From: Proteobacteria bacterium UBA981
GTDB lineage: Bacteria > Pseudomonadota > Gammaproteobacteria > Ga0077536
Direction: 5' to 3'
Assembly: GCA_002292285.1 (NCBI GenBank)
Contig: DBBP01000003.1
Coordinates: 94,861 to 136,343 of the forward strand
Length of the DNA: 41,483 nucleotides
In this document: positions 32,492-40,904 of the stretch, piece by piece
Position numbering within the stretch: position 1 is the first letter of the stretch
How the letters are laid out: each line of letters starts with the position of its first letter
Position numbers and translations under genes: made by a program
The notes under the pieces: model-generated
What the model saw: the letters and a program-made list of their open reading frames with translations, nothing else
Told to the model about the DNA's origin: nothing
Databases searched by the model: none

Positions 32492-33309
32492 AAGAACCGT
32501 TGCTAAAACGTGATCGCGTGTATGACTTCCTTGCGCCAGTGGTGATTCCCGAGGCGTTGCTCGATACCCGTCATGGGCCGATTCTGTATCTCGAAGACAT
32601 TACCGTAACTTTTGATGGATTCAAGGCGCTGAATAATCTCAACCTGACCATTGGTGACGGTGAACTGCGTTGCATCATCGGTGCCAATGGCGCGGGTAAA
32701 ACCACGATGATGGATGTGATCACGGGTCGTACACGGCCCGATTACGGCAGTGCCTGGTTTGGTAGCCGCATCAATCTGCTCGGCATGGACGAGCCCGCCA
32801 TCGCGGCAGCGGGTATCGGGCGAAAATTTCAGAAGCCAACCGTGTTCGAAAACCTTAGCGTACAAGGCAATCTCGAGCTTGCAGCAGCCGGAAACAAAGG
32901 TGTGTGGCGAATGCTGAGTGCACCGCTTAGCGCCGAACAGCGCGACGCGGTTAACGAGGTGCTCTCGCTCGTTAACCTGCAAGCAGTCGCTGCACACGTG
33001 GCCGGCACCTTGTCTCACGGACAGAAACAGTGGCTGGAAATCGGCATGTTGCTCATGCAGCGGCCGCGCCTGCTATTGCTCGACGAACCGGTTGCCGGCA
33101 TGACCAGCGCTGAAATTGAGCGAACTACTGAACTGTTACTGGAGTTGGCCGGGACACATTCGGTCGTAGTCGTCGAACATGACATGGAATTCGTTCGCTC
33201 CATTGCCCGGCGCGTCACAGTTCTGCACGAGGGCAGCGTACTGGTCGAGGGCAAGATGCAGGATATTCAGAACGACCCCAGCGTCATCGAAGTGTATCTG
33301 GGGGAGTGA
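32488..33309 (+). CDS. urtD: Urea ABC transporter ATP-binding protein UrtD
   Basis: A 273-residue ABC ATPase: Walker A GANGAGKT (65-72), signature LSHGQKQW, Walker B LLLLDEP and the switch His in VVVVEHDMEF. The N-terminal extension of about 30 residues and the LSHGQ variant are usual for UrtD. Its start is GTG overlapping the urtC stop by 4 bases. It energises urea import with UrtE. Confidence 0.95.
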   Translation: MKEPLLKRDRVYDFLAPVVIPEALLDTRHGPILYLEDITVTFDGFKALNNLNLTIGDGELRCIIGANGAGKTTMMDVITGRTRPDYGSAWFGSRINLLGMDEPAIAAAGIGRKFQKPTVFENLSVQGNLELAAAGNKGVWRMLSAPLSAEQRDAVNEVLSLVNLQAVAAHVAGTLSHGQKQWLEIGMLLMQRPRLLLLDEPVAGMTSAEIERTTELLLELAGTHSVVVVEHDMEFVRSIARRVTVLHEGSVLVEGKMQDIQNDPSVIEVYLGE

Positions 33310-34004
33310 TGCTCGAGATCAGCAATCTCAATCAATCCTACGGCAAGAGTCACATCCTGTGGGATCTCTCGATGGCCATCGAAAAAGGCAGTTGCGCATG
33401 TCTGAGTGGTCGAAATGGCGTGGGCAAAACTACCTTGCTGAAATGCATAATGGGATTGTTGCCAATCAGCGCAGGCGCGATTCGCTTTGCCGGTGAAGAT
33501 ATTACGCGCAGCACGCCGGAGGGACGGGCGCGCGCCGGCATCGGCTATGTACCGCAAGGGCGGATGATATTTCCATTGCTCTCGGTCGAAGAGAACTTGC
33601 GCGTCGCACTGGCCGCGCGGCGTGACGGACTGCGCGAGATCCCGCCGTTGGTTTACGAGATTTTTCCGGTCCTGAAACAGATGCTTTCGCGGCGTGGCGG
33701 TGATTTGTCCGGCGGTCAGCAACAACAGCTCGCGATCGGGCGTGCACTGGTACTCGATCCGCTGCTACTGGTTCTGGATGAACCTACCGAAGGCATCCAA
33801 CCGAATATCGTGCGCGAGATCGGCGACGTGATCACACGCCTGAATCGCGAGTTCGGTATGACCGTTTTACTCGTCGAACAAAAACTACCTTTCGCCCGGC
33901 GCCTGGCGAGTCATTTCACCATCCTCGAGCGTGGTCGGGTGGTGGCTTCCGCAGCCGCTAACGAACTCGATGAACAAACGATTCAGCGCTATCTCGCGGT
34001 TTGA
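33309..34004 (+). CDS. urtE: Urea ABC transporter ATP-binding protein UrtE
   Basis: A 231-residue LivF-type ABC ATPase: Walker A GRNGVGKT (34-41), signature DLSGGQQQQLAIGRAL, Walker B LLVLDEPTEGIQPN and LLVEQKLPFA as the UrtE-typical H-loop region, with Gln in place of His. The ATG at 33309 forms a TGATG with the urtD stop; a GTG at 33306 is also in frame. It ends 24 bases before the nickel transporter gene. Confidence 0.94.
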   Translation: MLEISNLNQSYGKSHILWDLSMAIEKGSCACLSGRNGVGKTTLLKCIMGLLPISAGAIRFAGEDITRSTPEGRARAGIGYVPQGRMIFPLLSVEENLRVALAARRDGLREIPPLVYEIFPVLKQMLSRRGGDLSGGQQQQLAIGRALVLDPLLLVLDEPTEGIQPNIVREIGDVITRLNREFGMTVLLVEQKLPFARRLASHFTILERGRVVASAAANELDEQTIQRYLAV

Positions 34005-34028
34005 TTTGATGGCGCTCAAGGTCTTACT

Positions 34029-34703
34029 GTGATTGATATTGGCACAGCGACTCTAAACAGTGCAGGCGCATGGACGCCAATGCTCGCCGGGTTGTTGTTT
34101 GGCACCGTGCATGCGTGCGGGGCTGATCACGTGATGACCGTCACATCCATATCGCGTGCTGGCACCAGCTCACGTCGCGCGGTGCTGGGTTACGGTATGC
34201 GTTGGTCGCTGGGGCACGCGATAGCTTTGATTGGCATTGGTACTTTGCTTGCCATCGGTGGCTGGTCGTTCCCATGGATGCTCGGTGCCGTCGCCGAGTC
34301 GCTCGTCGCGCTGGCTTTGTGCGGACTGGGCTTTTACCTGCTGAGAGGTAGCTTGCGCAGGCCTGTCGGCACAATGATTTACTGCGCCACGCGACCGTCC
34401 GCAGAATCAATTCCGTCGCGCGGGATAGTTTGCCTGGGCAGTCTGCACGGACTGGCCGGTGCCGCACCAGTACTCGCCTTGGTGCCGCTGGCAGACCAGC
34501 GGGACCCGTGGATTACGTGCGCTTATCTGTTGTGTTTTTCAGTTGGTGTGATCCTGGCGATGTTCGTGATCGCCAGCCTGTTGTCGAGTGCCAATTATCG
34601 CGTCCAGCGTTACGGTGCCCGCCTCGATGCGATGCTGAACGGTGCTGTCGGTTGTGGCGCTATCGGCATTGGTACCGCAATGTTTGTTTCGGTGATGCCG
34701 TGA
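34029..34703 (+). CDS. NicO/UreH-type nickel transporter-like membrane protein
   Basis: A 224-residue protein with about six membrane helices. FGTVHACGADHVMTV carries the His-x4-Asp-His metal motif of NicO/HupE/UreH-type nickel-cobalt permeases, and a second motif GSLHGLAGAAPVLAL contains a His in the fourth segment. The UreH domain family is found next to urease genes and imports nickel. The position between urtE and ureD supports this role. The start is GTG at 34029 with AAGG 7 bases upstream. Its TGA overlaps the ATG of ureD (TGATG). Confidence 0.8.
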   Translation: MIDIGTATLNSAGAWTPMLAGLLFGTVHACGADHVMTVTSISRAGTSSRRAVLGYGMRWSLGHAIALIGIGTLLAIGGWSFPWMLGAVAESLVALALCGLGFYLLRGSLRRPVGTMIYCATRPSAESIPSRGIVCLGSLHGLAGAAPVLALVPLADQRDPWITCAYLLCFSVGVILAMFVIASLLSSANYRVQRYGARLDAMLNGAVGCGAIGIGTAMFVSVMP

Positions 34704-35533
34704 TGCTTGCCCCTACTGCTACTGCCGTGACGTGGGACGCCGCACTGGACTTAGGGTTCGAGGCGCGCCGGGGGCGCACAGTACTGACGCGGCGCGAACG
34801 CAGCGGTCCGCTCGCAGTGCAGAATGTGCTGTACCCGGAAGGCGATGCGGCACACGTGGTTGTACTCCATCCGCCCGGCGGTATGGTCGGCGGTGATCAG
34901 CTACGTATCGCGTTCGAGTGCGACGCTGGCGCGGTAGCGCTGGTCACTACGCCGGCATCCGGAAAAATTTACCGCAGCAACGGACTCGCAGCTTGCCAGC
35001 ACCTGACCTGTCGGGTTGCGGCGGATGCCTGCCTTGAATGGCTGCCGCAGGACACCATCCTGTTCAGTGCCAGCGACTACCGTTCGACGAACAATATCTA
35101 TCTGCACGATCGCGCGCATTTCGTTAGCCGCGACATCATCACTCTGGGTCGTCAGGCACATGGCGATCTGTATGCGAACGGGCAGTTTGATCAGCAGCTG
35201 AACGTGTTCCTGGACGGCAAACTGCTACTCAACGAGCGTCTGCACTGGCACGCCCCGAGTGCCTATATGCAGGCCCCTTGGGGACTGGCCGGTCGAAAAA
35301 TCTGTGGCGCGCTGCTCGCCTACCCGGCCGATGAAAGCGTCCTGGAATTCGTCCGCGCAGTCGCTCCCAGCAAGGTGCTGAGCGGTGCCAGCTTACTGGA
35401 CGGGCTTTTGAACGTGCGTTGTCTGGGCGAAGACGCGGATGAAGTCCGCGATTATCTCGACGGCATCTGGGCTGTGCTCCGTCTGTCGGTGATTGGGCGA
35501 GCACCATGCCGACCGCGTATCTGGCGAACCTAG
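34703..35533 (+). CDS. ureD: Urease accessory protein UreD
   Basis: A 276-residue scaffold protein for nickel delivery to urease. The family patterns are present: LHPPGGMVGGDQL, TTPASGKIYRS, LEWLPQDTILF and the final PRIWRT. The ATG at 34703 overlaps the preceding TGA by one base; the open frame extends upstream to 34430 through the permease gene but that part is not real. UreD acts with UreF and UreG on the UreABC apoprotein in the cytoplasm. Confidence 0.93.
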   Translation: MLAPTATAVTWDAALDLGFEARRGRTVLTRRERSGPLAVQNVLYPEGDAAHVVVLHPPGGMVGGDQLRIAFECDAGAVALVTTPASGKIYRSNGLAACQHLTCRVAADACLEWLPQDTILFSASDYRSTNNIYLHDRAHFVSRDIITLGRQAHGDLYANGQFDQQLNVFLDGKLLLNERLHWHAPSAYMQAPWGLAGRKICGALLAYPADESVLEFVRAVAPSKVLSGASLLDGLLNVRCLGEDADEVRDYLDGIWAVLRLSVIGRAPCRPRIWRT

Positions 35534-35590
35534 GTGGCAACGCATAGTGCCTGAGTCCGTTTATTTTTGTCCCGGCCATTGGAGCCAAGT

Positions 35591-35893
35591 ATGGAACTGA
35601 CCCCCCGAGAAAAAGACAAGCTACTCATTTTCGTGGCCGCGCAACTCGCCGAACAGCGCCGCGCGCGTGGCGTGAAGCTCAACTACCCGGAATGCATTGC
35701 TTTGATCTCGGCGGCTGTTATGGAAGGTGCGCGGGATGGCCGTAGTGTCGCTGAGTTGATGAGCGCAGGTGGCAAGATTGTGGCGCGCGAGGACGTGATG
35801 GATGGCATTGCCGAGATGATCCACGACGTGCAGGTGGAAGCGACCTTTCCGGACGGCACCAAGCTGGTGACCGTACACGACCCAATAGTCTGA
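35591..35893 (+). CDS. ureA: Urease gamma subunit
   Basis: A 100-residue protein, the exact family length. MELTPREKDKLLIFVAAQLA opens it, followed by LNYPECIALISAAVMEGARD and VQVEATFPDGTKLVTVHDPI, all typical. GGAG precedes the ATG by 6 bases, so the frame's earlier start at 35567 is rejected. It is a separate gene, not fused to ureB, as in most bacteria. Confidence 0.96.
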   Translation: MELTPREKDKLLIFVAAQLAEQRRARGVKLNYPECIALISAAVMEGARDGRSVAELMSAGGKIVAREDVMDGIAEMIHDVQVEATFPDGTKLVTVHDPIV

Positions 35894-35903
35894 GGCGGTA
35901 CTG

Positions 35904-36221
35904 ATGATCCCTGGTGAACTATTTATTGAACCCGGCGAAATCGAACTCAACGTCGGCCGCGCCACGTTGACCCTGGTGGTGGCTAACAGCGGCGACCGAC
36001 CTATCCAGGTCGGATCGCACTATCACTTCTACGAAACAAACCCGGCGCTTGAGTTCGATCGCGAGTCGGCGCGCGGCATGAGACTGGATATTCCAGCTGG
36101 CACGGCAGTCCGATTCGAACCTGGTCAAACGCGTACTATCGAACTGGTGCCGTACGCAGGTGAGCGATCCGTTTACGGCTTCCGGGGCGCCATCATGGGC
36201 AAGCTGGAGGACAGCATATGA
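35904..36221 (+). CDS. ureB: Urease beta subunit
   Basis: A 105-residue protein with MIPGELFIEPGEIELN at the start and the typical VGSHYHFYETNPALEFDR, GMRLDIPAGTAVRFEPGQ and GFRGAIMG segments. It has 10 bases between it and ureA, and its stop overlaps the ATG of ureC by 4 bases. With UreA and UreC it forms the (alpha-beta-gamma)3 enzyme. Confidence 0.96.
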   Translation: MIPGELFIEPGEIELNVGRATLTLVVANSGDRPIQVGSHYHFYETNPALEFDRESARGMRLDIPAGTAVRFEPGQTRTIELVPYAGERSVYGFRGAIMGKLEDSI

Positions 36222-37921
36222 GTCGCATGGACCGCACGGCTTACGCCGAAATGTTCGGCCCGACGATCGGCGATCGGATCCGTTTGGGTGATACGGAAGT
36301 CATTATCGAAGTCGAACACGATCATTGTTTGTACGGCGACGAGGTAAAGTTTGGCGGCGGCAAAGTCATTCGCGATGGGATGGGGCAGAGCCAGCGCCCG
36401 GCTGCCGAAGTCGTTGATCTGGTGATCACAAATGCTTTGATTCTTGACTGGTGGGGCGTTGTCAAAGCTGACATCGGCATCAAGGACGGGCGCATTTTTG
36501 CGATAGGGAAAGCCGGCAACCCAGACACCCAGGGCGCGGTCGACATTGTTATAGGGCCCGGCACAGAGGCACTGGCCGGCGAGGGCATGATTGTCACCGC
36601 TGGCGGCATTGACGCGCACATCCATTTCATCTCCCCACAACAAATCGAAGAAGCTTTGATGTCCGGCGTCACCACCATGCTCGGCGGTGGTACCGGTCCG
36701 GCAACCGGCACCAACGCAACGACTTGTACTCCCGGGCCCTGGAATATCGGACGCATGCTTATGGCCGCCGATGCGTTCCCAATGAACCTCGGCTTTATGG
36801 GTAAAGGTAACGCCAGTTTGCCGGAACCTCTGCTGGAACAGATCACTGCCGGGGCAATGGGGCTCAAGTTGCATGAAGATTGGGGTACTACACCGGCTGC
36901 GATTGATAATTGCCTCGCGGTTGCCGAACAGACCGATGTGCAGGTCGCGATCCACACCGACACTTTGAATGAATCGGGCTTTGTCGAAGACACGCTGGCA
37001 GCCTTTAACGACCGCACGATCCATACTTTCCATACCGAGGGTGCCGGCGGTGGGCACGCCCCCGACATTATCAAAGCCTGTGGCGCGCCGAATGTGCTGC
37101 CGTCCTCGACCAACCCGACCCGTCCCTACACAATCAATACTATCGACGAACATCTCGACATGTTGATGGTTTGCCACCACCTTGACCCACGCATCGCCGA
37201 AGACGTCGCGTTCGCCGAGTCACGAATCCGTCGCGAAACCATAGCGGCCGAGGATATTCTTCACGACCTTGGCGCCTTTTCGATGATCGCCTCCGATTCA
37301 CAGGCAATGGGGCGCGTGGGGGAGGTGATCACCCGCACTTGGCAGACGGCGCACAAAATGAAAGTGCAACGCGGTTCCCTGTCCGGCGACAGTGCGCGGA
37401 ATGACAACCTGCGCGCGCGGCGGTATATCGCCAAATACACCATTAATCCGGCCATTACTCACGGTATCGCCCACGATGTTGGTTCAGTCGAAGTCGGAAA
37501 AATGGCAGACCTTGTGTTGTGGAAGCCACCTTTCTTCGGCGCCAAACCTGCCCTGATTCTCAAAGGAGGGATGATTGCGGCTGCCGCAATGGGCGACCCG
37601 AATGCGTCAATTCCAACCCCACAGCCGGTTCATTATCGCCCGATGTTTGGCGCCTACGGTGGCGCGCTAACCGCCAGTTCAGTGACATTCGTCTCGGCCG
37701 CTGCGGCGGCTGAGGGTGTCGGACAGAATCTCGGGCTGAATAAAAACATCAGCGTGGTGCGTGATACGCGCAAGATCCGTAAAACCGATATGAAACTGAA
37801 CGACTACATGCCCGTTATGGAGGTTGACCCTGAGACTTACGCGGTGCGCGCCGATGGCCAGTTGTTGACTTGCGAGCCTGCCGAACTGTTGCCGTTGGCG
37901 CAACGCTATTTCCTGTTCTGA
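36218..37921 (+). CDS. ureC: Urease alpha (catalytic) subunit
   Basis: A 567-residue nickel amidohydrolase. Every active-site residue is present at the same number as in Klebsiella urease: His134 and His136 (AHIHF), the carbamylated Lys217 (GLKLHEDWG), His246, His272 (FHTEGAGGGH), flap Cys319-His320 (MVCHHLD) and Asp360 (ASDSQAMGR). It hydrolyses urea to ammonia and carbamate in the cytoplasm. The long antisense frame at 36173-37180 is a composition shadow. Confidence 0.98.
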   Translation: MSRMDRTAYAEMFGPTIGDRIRLGDTEVIIEVEHDHCLYGDEVKFGGGKVIRDGMGQSQRPAAEVVDLVITNALILDWWGVVKADIGIKDGRIFAIGKAGNPDTQGAVDIVIGPGTEALAGEGMIVTAGGIDAHIHFISPQQIEEALMSGVTTMLGGGTGPATGTNATTCTPGPWNIGRMLMAADAFPMNLGFMGKGNASLPEPLLEQITAGAMGLKLHEDWGTTPAAIDNCLAVAEQTDVQVAIHTDTLNESGFVEDTLAAFNDRTIHTFHTEGAGGGHAPDIIKACGAPNVLPSSTNPTRPYTINTIDEHLDMLMVCHHLDPRIAEDVAFAESRIRRETIAAEDILHDLGAFSMIASDSQAMGRVGEVITRTWQTAHKMKVQRGSLSGDSARNDNLRARRYIAKYTINPAITHGIAHDVGSVEVGKMADLVLWKPPFFGAKPALILKGGMIAAAAMGDPNASIPTPQPVHYRPMFGAYGGALTASSVTFVSAAAAAEGVGQNLGLNKNISVVRDTRKIRKTDMKLNDYMPVMEVDPETYAVRADGQLLTCEPAELLPLAQRYFLF

Positions 37922-37943
37922 ACCGCTTAAGAGGACTGCCAGA

Positions 37944-38417
37944 ATGACCGCGCCGGTATTGTGCGAATTGCTTGATGAAGATTGCGGGCCAGACGCGCAC
38001 GTGGATGACAACGTGGTCCTGCCATTCGAAGCCCGGCAAAAATCTCGCCAGCGCCTGTGTCTCGCGTCCGGACGAGTTGCCGGACTCAACCTGCCACGCG
38101 GCAGTGTCGTGCGTGACGGCGCGCTGCTGGGTGGCGACGGTATCGTAGTGCGCGTCGTTGCAGCGCATGAATCGGTCTCGGTTGCGACGGGCGACGCTGC
38201 GCAGTTGTTGCGAGCTGCCTACCATCTGGGTAACCGCCACGTTGCTGTTGAGCTGGGCGAACAAGCTCTGGTGTATCTGCACGACCATGTCCTGGACGAA
38301 ATGGTGCGAGGCCTTGGCTTATTGGTTAGCGTGGCCGAGTACGCATTTGAGCCGGAAAGCGGCGCTTATTCGAGCACCGCGCCTGGCGTTCACAGCCATC
38401 ATCACCAGCATGACTAG
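37944..38417 (+). CDS. ureE: Urease accessory protein UreE (nickel chaperone)
   Basis: A 157-residue nickel metallochaperone with the usual two domains: a peptide-binding N-domain (LTLP-like part reads DDNVVLPFEARQKSRQRLCL) and a metal-binding C-domain (LGNRHVAVELGEQALVYLHD). It ends in a His-rich tail, HSHHHQHD, which binds extra nickel. GAGG precedes the ATG. The end overlaps the start of ureF by 8 bases. Confidence 0.92.
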   Translation: MTAPVLCELLDEDCGPDAHVDDNVVLPFEARQKSRQRLCLASGRVAGLNLPRGSVVRDGALLGGDGIVVRVVAAHESVSVATGDAAQLLRAAYHLGNRHVAVELGEQALVYLHDHVLDEMVRGLGLLVSVAEYAFEPESGAYSSTAPGVHSHHHQHD

Positions 38418-39111
38418 TCCGTCTGTCATACCAATGACGCGGATACCGGGCCTCTCGGATCTTCGTTTGTGGCAACTAATCAGTCCGACCCTGCCCGTCG
38501 GTGGTTACAGTTATTCGCAGGGCCTCGAGTGCGCGGTGCAAATGGATTGGGTCACCGATGAGGAAGATCTAAGCGATTGGCTGACCGGATACGCAGAACA
38601 CAGTTTGTGTGGTCTGGAACTCCCGCTGCTGTTGCGCGTTCACGGCGCGGCCGTGGCAGCAGATCCCGATGCCGTGGCTCATTGGGGTGCGTTACTGGCG
38701 AGCGCTCGTGAGACCAGTGAACTGCGCCGAGAAGATCATGATATGGCGATGGCCTTGCGCCGTTTGCTACGCACGCTTGCCCCGGATTTTTCGCCGCCGG
38801 CTGGGGCGGCGGCCAATTCCTACATCGCTGTTTTCGCCGCGATATGCGCGCACTGGACTATCCCTGCCCGGGCTGCGGCCGCCGGTTATGTGTGGTCCTG
38901 GGCGGAAAATATGGTTGCGGCTGCGACTCGCTTGATGCCGCTGGGCCAGAGTGCCGCCCAACGCGTGTTGTTTGAATTGGGCGGAAAGTGCGAGGCATGG
39001 ATCGCGCAGGCAGAGTCGCTTAGTGATGAAAATATTGGATTCAGTGGTCCAGGTTTCACGATAGCCAGCGCCTGCCACGAAACCCAGTACAGCCGTTTGT
39101 TTCGCTCCTGA
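38410..39111 (+). CDS. ureF: Urease accessory protein UreF
   Basis: A 233-residue helical accessory protein. LWQLISPTLPVGGYSYSQGL is the UreF N-terminal signature and HETQYSRLFRS the typical C-terminus. The frame extends back to 38158 within ureE, but the ATG at 38410, overlapping the ureE stop region, is taken as the start; ATG at 38434 would give 225 residues. UreF bridges UreD and UreG during nickel loading. Confidence 0.92.
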   Translation: MTSPSVIPMTRIPGLSDLRLWQLISPTLPVGGYSYSQGLECAVQMDWVTDEEDLSDWLTGYAEHSLCGLELPLLLRVHGAAVAADPDAVAHWGALLASARETSELRREDHDMAMALRRLLRTLAPDFSPPAGAAANSYIAVFAAICAHWTIPARAAAAGYVWSWAENMVAAATRLMPLGQSAAQRVLFELGGKCEAWIAQAESLSDENIGFSGPGFTIASACHETQYSRLFRS

Positions 39112-39130
39112 AATTTTAGAGGACCAGGTT

Positions 39131-39775
39131 ATGTCTGCTTCAGTGTTGTTTTCGCAATCGGGCGATCCCCTACGCCTCGGAATAGGTGGGCCGGTAGGGT
39201 CCGGTAAAACCGCATTGGTTGATGCTTTGTGTAAACACTTGCGCGGTCGGTTGAATATGGCGGTGGTCACTAATGACATCTATACGCGCGAGGACGCCGA
39301 GTTTTTGATTCGATCAGAGGCGCTGGAAACCGACCGTATCGTGGGCGTAGAAACTGGCGGTTGCCCTCATACTGCCATCCGCGAAGACGCTTCGATGAAT
39401 CTTTCGGCCATCGACATGCTGGTCGAGCGCATAGAGGGCCTGGAGCTGGTGATCGTAGAGAGTGGGGGAGACAATCTGAGTGCGATGTTCAGTCCCGAGC
39501 TGGCCGATCTCAGCATCTATGTGATCGACGTGTCGGCCGGTGACAAGATCCCTCGCAAGGGTGGTCCGGGAATCACCCGATCGGATTTACTGGTCATTAA
39601 CAAAATTGATCTCGCTCCCCACGTTGGGGCCTCCCTGGCTGTCATGGATCGCGACACGCGTGCGCAACGCGGCGAAAGACCGTTCGTTTTCTCGAACCTC
39701 AAGACCGGCGAAGGTTTGCAGTCGATTGTCGATTTCATTGTGCGCGAAGGCATGCTGACTTTAAGACCGGCGTGA
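39131..39775 (+). CDS. ureG: Urease accessory GTPase UreG
   Basis: A 214-residue SIMIBI GTPase. P-loop GPVGSGKT (20-27), the conserved metal-binding Cys78-Pro79-His80 (GGCPHTAIREDAS), the ESGGDNL motif and NKIDLAPHVGA for guanine recognition are all visible. It drives nickel insertion. GAGGA precedes the ATG. Its stop overlaps the GTG of the next gene by 4 bases. Confidence 0.96.
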   Translation: MSASVLFSQSGDPLRLGIGGPVGSGKTALVDALCKHLRGRLNMAVVTNDIYTREDAEFLIRSEALETDRIVGVETGGCPHTAIREDASMNLSAIDMLVERIEGLELVIVESGGDNLSAMFSPELADLSIYVIDVSAGDKIPRKGGPGITRSDLLVINKIDLAPHVGASLAVMDRDTRAQRGERPFVFSNLKTGEGLQSIVDFIVREGMLTLRPA

Positions 39776-40674
39776 GCGGTCACAGCCGAATTCTGGTGCG
39801 TAGCGCATTGGGTAAGCGATTGAGCGGAAGCGGCCGGCTCGCCGGGCTGATGTTGCTGCACGCCATTTACGCATCGGCGCAGGACAAACCCGCATCAGCC
39901 GTACGCATGGTGGTCGATGTTCATCCTCGCTCAGCGTCAGTTGTCGACGTGATGGAACCGGGTCAGCGTGCCAAGACTCGGATGGCCATTGCGGATGGTT
40001 TTTCACAGGCGGGATTGAGTCAGGTTGATTTGCGCTGGTGTGACGAGACCAGCTGCGCCTTGCATCCTGACGCCGCTCATTTGCGTCTGGAGATAAATCT
40101 CGGCCCACTCCATCGCGGACAGCCACGACGCGGTATATTTTTCGAAATTGGCGCTGCAGACGGGCGTTCAAATGAAGGCTTTCAACGTAATTTATTGCCC
40201 GTGAGTTGTCGATTGCGAACGCCCGCTGGGCGGCTTCTCGCCGCCCGTGACCATGAGTTACACCTTGCTGCTGAATCGGTGTCCGATGAGGGTGTAAATA
40301 GTGAACGCCTCGGCGCAAGCCTAGCGGATGCTTGCGCGCTCGTTCTGCGCGAACAGCAGTTCGTGGCTCTGCTTCCGGCCCAGCAACCAAAACTGTCCTC
40401 GGGTGCGCTGAGTGGTATAGCAATTGAGAAGCGCGAACTCTCTGTCGCTCAACCGGCCGGCACCGAGGAATCCGGAAGTTTCTCGACAGGTTCCACCAGC
40501 AAACCGCCAAGGTCTGACCAGAATCAGGCCGCCGGGTCGCTAACGCCCGCAGTTGCGGCTGCCGAACAAACTAAACTAACTCGGCTGAAGGACGGTGCAC
40601 GCACGCAATACATTCTCCACAATCAGGGCGATACCGTTTACTTTGAGTTTGGCCAGCACGACCGTGGGCAGTGA
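39772..40674 (+). CDS. Putative exported protein of unknown function, coupled to ureG
   Basis: A 300-residue protein I do not recognise. A basic N-terminus and hydrophobic stretch (RLAGLMLLHAIYASAQ) look like a signal peptide with cleavage near SAQ-DK. A body of about 170 residues contains two Cys in RWCDETSCALHPDAAH and one at PVSCRLR. A low-complexity Ser/Gly/Pro linker (TGSTSKPPRSDQ) leads to a C-terminal part, TQYILHNQGDTVYFEFGQ. The GTG start overlaps the ureG stop, so it is co-translated with the urease operon. A periplasmic role tied to urea or nickel handling is possible but not shown. Hairpin copy 4 follows it. Confidence 0.6.
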   Translation: MSGHSRILVRSALGKRLSGSGRLAGLMLLHAIYASAQDKPASAVRMVVDVHPRSASVVDVMEPGQRAKTRMAIADGFSQAGLSQVDLRWCDETSCALHPDAAHLRLEINLGPLHRGQPRRGIFFEIGAADGRSNEGFQRNLLPVSCRLRTPAGRLLAARDHELHLAAESVSDEGVNSERLGASLADACALVLREQQFVALLPAQQPKLSSGALSGIAIEKRELSVAQPAGTEESGSFSTGSTSKPPRSDQNQAAGSLTPAVAAAEQTKLTRLKDGARTQYILHNQGDTVYFEFGQHDRGQ

Positions 40675-40784
40675 TTTGTCCCCCTCGGAACACCGCCGGG
40701 GCGCCAGTCTGGAGTACCTCGACTAAGGGCTGATTAGCCGGTCCGCGATCGCGACGGAATCCTAGTTCGGGAACTAATTGCGCC

Positions 40785-40844
40785 TAATTCGGGGACAGTT
40801 ACTGTATTTCCGGCACTGGAAATACAGTAACTGTCCCCGAATTA
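40785..40844. repeat. Dispersed hairpin element, copy 4
   Basis: The left arm from 40785 and the right arm ending at 40844 repeat the same core, with a GGCACT-type loop as in copy 3, plus a terminal TA/TA extension. It lies between the exported-protein gene and argJ, about 110 bases from the stop and 60 before the argJ start. Confidence 0.9.
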
Positions 40845-40904
40845 GTTGCGGCATTATCATGTCGCCCCTGCGTCGTAAGCTGTTTTCAGAAGGAAGCCAT
40901 CATC

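Noticed and set aside
36173..37180. 335-codon open frame antisense to ureC
   Set aside because: It mirrors a certain gene with all catalytic residues, has no family features and is explained by GC-biased codon use.
19779..40844. The four repeats as a CRISPR array
   Set aside because: They are kilobases apart, each is a self-complementary hairpin, and no cas gene is present.
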